A stretch of 8,249 nucleotides of DNA from a bacterium (GTDB lineage Bacteria > JAHJDO01). A program made the position numbers and the translations under genes. Numbering within the stretch: the first letter of the stretch is position 1; every line of letters begins with the position of its first letter. The notes below the pieces were generated by a model that saw nothing but the letters and a program-made list of their open reading frames with translations, was not told the DNA's origin and did not search any database. This document shows positions 5,900 through 8,249 of this stretch, one piece after another. The stretch spans positions 1 through 8,249 of the forward strand of contig JAGMBN010000052.1 of NCBI GenBank assembly GCA_023129655.1. Direction: 5' to 3'.

Positions 5900-6989
5900 T
5901 AATCAACTTCTCCAATCTATCGCTTCCTGAAATAATCTCTATTCCAATTCTGAGAACCCGTAGAGACGCAACATCTTGCGTCTCTATCATTTGCAGCCTT
6001 ACCGCGTCTTTTTGTGTGGTAATAATAAATTTTGCATTAAGCGCTTTTTGCCTTGCCTGTATATTATCTATATCATCTTCTGTATACCAATGATGATCAG
6101 GATACCTAAGCTTTTCTACTATTTTAGCTCCAACATGTTCCAACGTGTTCTCAAAGGATACAGGATCTCCAAGACTTGAAAGAGCTATTACCTTTTCCCC
6201 TTTTATACATTCAATATCCATCTGTTCTTCCCCTGCAATATTCTCTAAACATACAGGCTTATGAATAGTGGTTATGACTTGCGCAGAATCATTAATTTCC
6301 AGAAGTTTTCTCTTAATATTCTCAAGATTATCATCCTTAATCATATCAGTCTTTGTTATTATAAAGCAATCTGCTCTTTTTAAGCGCTTATATGGTTCAC
6401 GTAAATTTCCTCTTGGAAAAATATATCCATTACCAAAAGGACTGGAAGCATTTATAACTACTATATTTATATCTCTATGTAGTCGCCAATGCTGGAATCC
6501 GTCATCTAAAACTACTGTGTCTATATTAAAGCTCTCTTCTGCAATTTTCCCCGTTTTATATCTATTCTTACCGGCAAAAACAACCGTGTTTTTCAGGTTC
6601 TTTGCTAAAAGATACGGCTCATCTCCTGCTTCTTCTACATCACACAAAATTTCTTTGCCGTTAGAAACAAGTTTTATTTCACTCTCTTCGACTCTTCTGT
6701 ATCCTCTGCTCAATACTGCAACTTTTTTGCCCTTTTTAATAAGCATATTCACTAGAAGTTCCACAACAGGAGTTTTCCCAACTCCACCCAATGTTATGCC
6801 TCCAACGCTTATAACCCTTGAGGAAAGTTTTCTTTTCTTTAGAAGATTCCTGGAGTACATAAAAAGCAGTATATTCTGACCAGTAATTACTAGAAATGAG
6901 ATAAATAGAAGGCACAGTTTTAATAATCTATGTCTTCTATTATCAGACACTATATTCCTATAAAAAAAATCATGTAAATATTTATTCAC
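5889..6989 (-). CDS. lpxK: tetraacyldisaccharide 4'-kinase (lipid A 4'-kinase)
   Basis: LpxK phosphorylates the 4' position of the lipid A disaccharide at the inner face of the cytoplasmic membrane. The 366-residue protein has an N-terminal membrane segment (about 25-45), Walker A GGITLGGVGKTP (63-74, K72), LSRGYRR (93-99), AGDEPYLLA (121-129), LDDGFQHWRLHRD (161-173), RGNLREP (193-199), TKTD (212-215), YPDHHWYTEDD (296-306) and ITTQKDAVRL (323-332). Residues 335-343 are encoded by a perfect palindromic repeat (5961-5986) that keeps frame. The start is uncertain: GTG at 6989 lacks a ribosome binding site but gives the N-terminal helix common in the family; GTG at 6950 has AGGA (6956-6959) 5 bases upstream and would give 353 residues. 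Its stop overlaps the next gene by 11 bases. Confidence 0.93.
   Translation of the reverse strand: MNKYLHDFFYRNIVSDNRRHRLLKLCLLFISFLVITGQNILLFMYSRNLLKKRKLSSRVISVGGITLGGVGKTPVVELLVNMLIKKGKKVAVLSRGYRRVEESEIKLVSNGKEILCDVEEAGDEPYLLAKNLKNTVVFAGKNRYKTGKIAEESFNIDTVVLDDGFQHWRLHRDINIVVINASSPFGNGYIFPRGNLREPYKRLKRADCFIITKTDMIKDDNLENIKRKLLEINDSAQVITTIHKPVCLENIAGEEQMDIECIKGEKVIALSSLGDPVSFENTLEHVGAKIVEKLRYPDHHWYTEDDIDNIQARQKALNAKFIITTQKDAVRLQMIETQDVASLRVLRIGIEIISGSDRLEKLINAV
5961..5986. repeat. in-frame palindromic repeat inside lpxK
   Basis: TAGAGACGCAA (5961-5971) and TTGCGTCTCTA (5976-5986) are exact reverse complements around CATC. The 11-bp stem is long for chance inside a coding region. It encodes residues 335-343 of LpxK, with ETQDVASLR spanning 336-344. 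I recall short GTAGAGACGC... palindromes and peptides such as QDVASL as dispersed repeats in other bacterial genomes. It lies between the conserved KDAVRL segment and the final strand, where LpxK length is variable. Confidence 0.75.
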
Positions 6990-7036
6990 TTGTGCAGTGG
7001 TAGAAATATTATTGTTCGCAAAATTTCTTATTGAAT

Positions 7037-7063
7037 TGCCTCACCAAAAATCTACACGAAATT
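7037..7063. repeat. direct repeat copy 1 in the lpxK-fusA gap
   Basis: TGCCTCACCAAAAATCTACA followed by CGAAATT is repeated 34 bases later with one extra base and two substitutions. There are only two copies, separated by 7 bases. They lie upstream of both divergent genes and could be protein binding sites or the worn end of a mobile element. Confidence 0.75.
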
Positions 7064-7070
7064 GTATCAC

Positions 7071-7098
7071 TGCCTCACATAAAAATCTACACAAAATT
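7071..7098. repeat. direct repeat copy 2 in the lpxK-fusA gap
   Basis: TGCCTCACATAAAAATCTAC followed by ACAAAATT is the second copy of the 27-28 bp repeat. It is 40 bases upstream of the fusA -35 element. Confidence 0.75.
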
Positions 7099-7114
7099 TA
7101 GGTTATGTGGAAAT

Positions 7115-7172
7115 GGGGAAACTCCAATGCAATTATTCTTGACACGGCGCATTGTAATTGATATGTTTCCCC
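7115..7172. repeat. interrupted inverted repeat around the fusA promoter
   Basis: GGGGAAAC (7115-7122) is the exact reverse complement of GTTTCCCC (7165-7172). Inside it, CAATGC (7125-7130) pairs with GCATTG (7149-7154). The right outer arm overlaps the putative -10 of fusA and the left arm lies upstream of the -35, so an operator or cruciform role is conceivable. Confidence 0.6.
7139..7167 (+). promoter_or_regulatory. probable fusA promoter
   Basis: A perfect TTGACA (7139-7144) is followed after 17 bases by TATGTT (7162-7167, 4 of 6 matches). Transcription would begin near 7174, about 33 bases before the ATG. The -35 and spacing are good; the -10 is weak. Confidence 0.6.
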
Positions 7173-7194
7173 TCAATACGTATTTGTACAACCT

Positions 7195-7199
7195 GAGGA
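7195..7199 (+). promoter_or_regulatory. fusA ribosome binding site
   Basis: GAGGA lies 7 bases before the ATG at 7207, the usual spacing, and fixes that codon as the start. Confidence 0.8.
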
Positions 7200-7206
7200 A
7201 TAGATA

Positions 7207-8249
7207 ATGCAAATTGAAGATGTGAAAAAAATAAGAAATATCGGCATTATGGCTCATATTGATGCTGGTAAAACAACTACAACAGAAAGAGTATTGTTCT
7301 TTGCGGGCAGAATACACCGCATAGGGGAAGTTCATGACGGGGCTGCTACAATGGACTGGATGGAACAAGAAAGAGAGCGAGGGATAACAATTACGTCTGC
7401 GGCTACAACATGCGTCTGGCGTGGTCATAACATTAATATCATTGACACTCCGGGGCATGTGGATTTCACTGCAGAGGTGGAAAGAAGTTTGAGAGTTTTA
7501 GACGGCGCAGTAGCAATATTCTGCGCGGTAGGCGGTGTGGAGCCGCAAACTGAAACCGTATGGAGACAGTCGGAAAAATATAAAGTTCCCAAGATTGTCT
7601 TTATCAACAAGATGGATAGAATTGGAGCGAATTTTTTCGCTGTGCTTGAGATGATAGATAATAAACTCGGGGTCAATTATGTTCCGATCCAGATACCCAT
7701 TGGAAAGGAGGATAATTTTCAGGGTATTATAGATGTTGTGGAAGAAAGGGCATTTTTCTTCAATCCGGAAGACACTATAGAAGAGCCAAAAGAACGAGAA
7801 ATTCCTGAAGATTATGTGGGGATGACGAAGAAATATAGAAATGAGCTGATAGAAAAACTTGCTGATATAGACGACAGCCTTATGAATAAATATATTGAAG
7901 ATCAGCCAATTACAATAGACGAAATTAAAAAATCTCTCAGTAAGGCAACCATAAAGTCTAAGATATTTCCCGTATTATGCGGCGCGGCTTTCAAGAACAA
8001 GGGAGTCAGGATGCTTATGGAAGCTGTTGTGGATTACCTGCCAAGTCCTGAAGACGCTCCGCCTGTTGAAGTTATAGACAGCGATTCAGAAGAAAAGAGC
8101 CTGTTCGGTTTTGGAGAAAAAAAGGATCTATTGGGGCTTGCTTTTAAGATTGCCGTTGATCCTCATATCGGGAAACTTATTTATTGCAGAATATATTCAG
8201 GTTCAATAAAAAAAGGAGAATATGTTTTCAAGGCAGGGTCATCAAAGAA
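7207..8249 (+). CDS. fusA: translation elongation factor G, N-terminal part (cut by window edge)
   Basis: EF-G is the ribosomal GTPase that drives translocation and, with RRF, ribosome recycling. The window gives 347 codons of the roughly 690 expected, with no stop. Visible are G1 AHIDAGKTTTTER (16-28), switch I with RGITITSAATT (58-68), G3 DTPGHVDF (80-87), G4 NKMDR (134-138), and the start of domain II with GLAFKIAVDPHIGKL from about residue 300. The region after the G domain core (about 175-205, IDVVEERAFFFNPEDT) departs from the usual EF-G wording. No rpsL or rpsG lies upstream, so this copy is outside a str operon and has its own promoter. It could be the only EF-G or a second paralogue; the missing C-terminus would help decide. 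Confidence 0.95.
   Translation, partial: MQIEDVKKIRNIGIMAHIDAGKTTTTERVLFFAGRIHRIGEVHDGAATMDWMEQERERGITITSAATTCVWRGHNINIIDTPGHVDFTAEVERSLRVLDGAVAIFCAVGGVEPQTETVWRQSEKYKVPKIVFINKMDRIGANFFAVLEMIDNKLGVNYVPIQIPIGKEDNFQGIIDVVEERAFFFNPEDTIEEPKEREIPEDYVGMTKKYRNELIEKLADIDDSLMNKYIEDQPITIDEIKKSLSKATIKSKIFPVLCGAAFKNKGVRMLMEAVVDYLPSPEDAPPVEVIDSDSEEKSLFGFGEKKDLLGLAFKIAVDPHIGKLIYCRIYSGSIKKGEYVFKAGSSK

Noticed and set aside
6268..6879. A 203-codon plus-strand open frame antisense to lpxK
   Set aside because: It lies wholly inside a well-supported LpxK gene, is rich in S/F/L as expected of an antisense shadow, and has no recognisable domain.
6990..7036. A promoter for lpxK on the minus strand
   Set aside because: There are AT-rich words such as TAATAT, but I could not find a -35/-10 pair with acceptable spacing and match. 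The true promoter may lie further upstream or use the direct-repeat region.
7037..7098. CRISPR array
   Set aside because: There are only two repeat copies, separated by 7 bases, too short for a spacer, and no cas gene is near.
7087..7676. Two minus-strand open frames opposite the start of fusA
   Set aside because: They oppose conserved EF-G GTPase motifs and the fusA promoter, have no ribosome binding sites and no recognisable family.

Overview
The window looks like chromosomal DNA from a Gram-negative, anaerobic or facultatively anaerobic bacterium with an AT-rich genome. Two lipopolysaccharide genes (lpxK, kdsB) imply a lipid A/Kdo outer membrane, and an oxygen-sensitive class III ribonucleotide reductase implies anaerobic growth. 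Small palindromic repeats inside genes, very tight gene packing and an archaeal-looking NrdD would suit an uncultivated lineage such as Omnitrophota or a PVC/Elusimicrobia relative. That placement is a guess from gene style, not from a marker comparison.

Layout. Positions 1-41 hold the 5' half of a tRNA-Pro(UGG) on the minus strand, with its own promoter at 55-83. Positions 99-3849 form a minus-strand operon read in the order nrdR, nrdD, a CxxC redoxin, and a secreted jelly-roll (carbohydrate-binding-like) protein; the gaps are 2, 15 and 2 bases. Its promoter (3880-3908) carries two NrdR-box-like palindromes exactly 31 bp apart: one lies in the -35/-10 spacer and the other covers the transcription start and ribosome binding site. 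The operon therefore appears to be repressed by its own first product. The redoxin is the natural candidate to re-reduce NrdD after each turnover.

Positions 4019-4798 encode KdsB (CMP-Kdo synthetase) on the plus strand, divergent from nrdR. The 169-base gap between them holds a perfect 13-bp fold-back and a run of eight C. KdsB overlaps by 18 bases, tail to tail, a minus-strand pair: lpxK (5889-6989), followed with an 11-base overlap by a GT4 glycosyltransferase (4781-5899). LpxK finishes lipid A, KdsB activates Kdo, and the glycosyltransferase probably adds sugar to LPS or another surface glycan. From 7207 to the window end is the first part of an EF-G gene (fusA) with its own promoter. It is divergent from lpxK across a 217-base gap that holds two tandem 27-28 bp direct repeats and an inverted repeat around the fusA promoter.

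Most notable: (i) the NrdR operator/promoter, readable base by base; (ii) two unrelated small palindromic repeats lodged inside reading frames, one forming the C-terminal tail of the redoxin and one placed in frame near the C-terminus of LpxK; (iii) a secreted protein gene attached to a nucleotide-reduction operon; (iv) an 11-bp word shared by the foldbacks of the two divergent intergenic regions. I see no CRISPR array, no intact mobile element and no obvious new multi-gene system.
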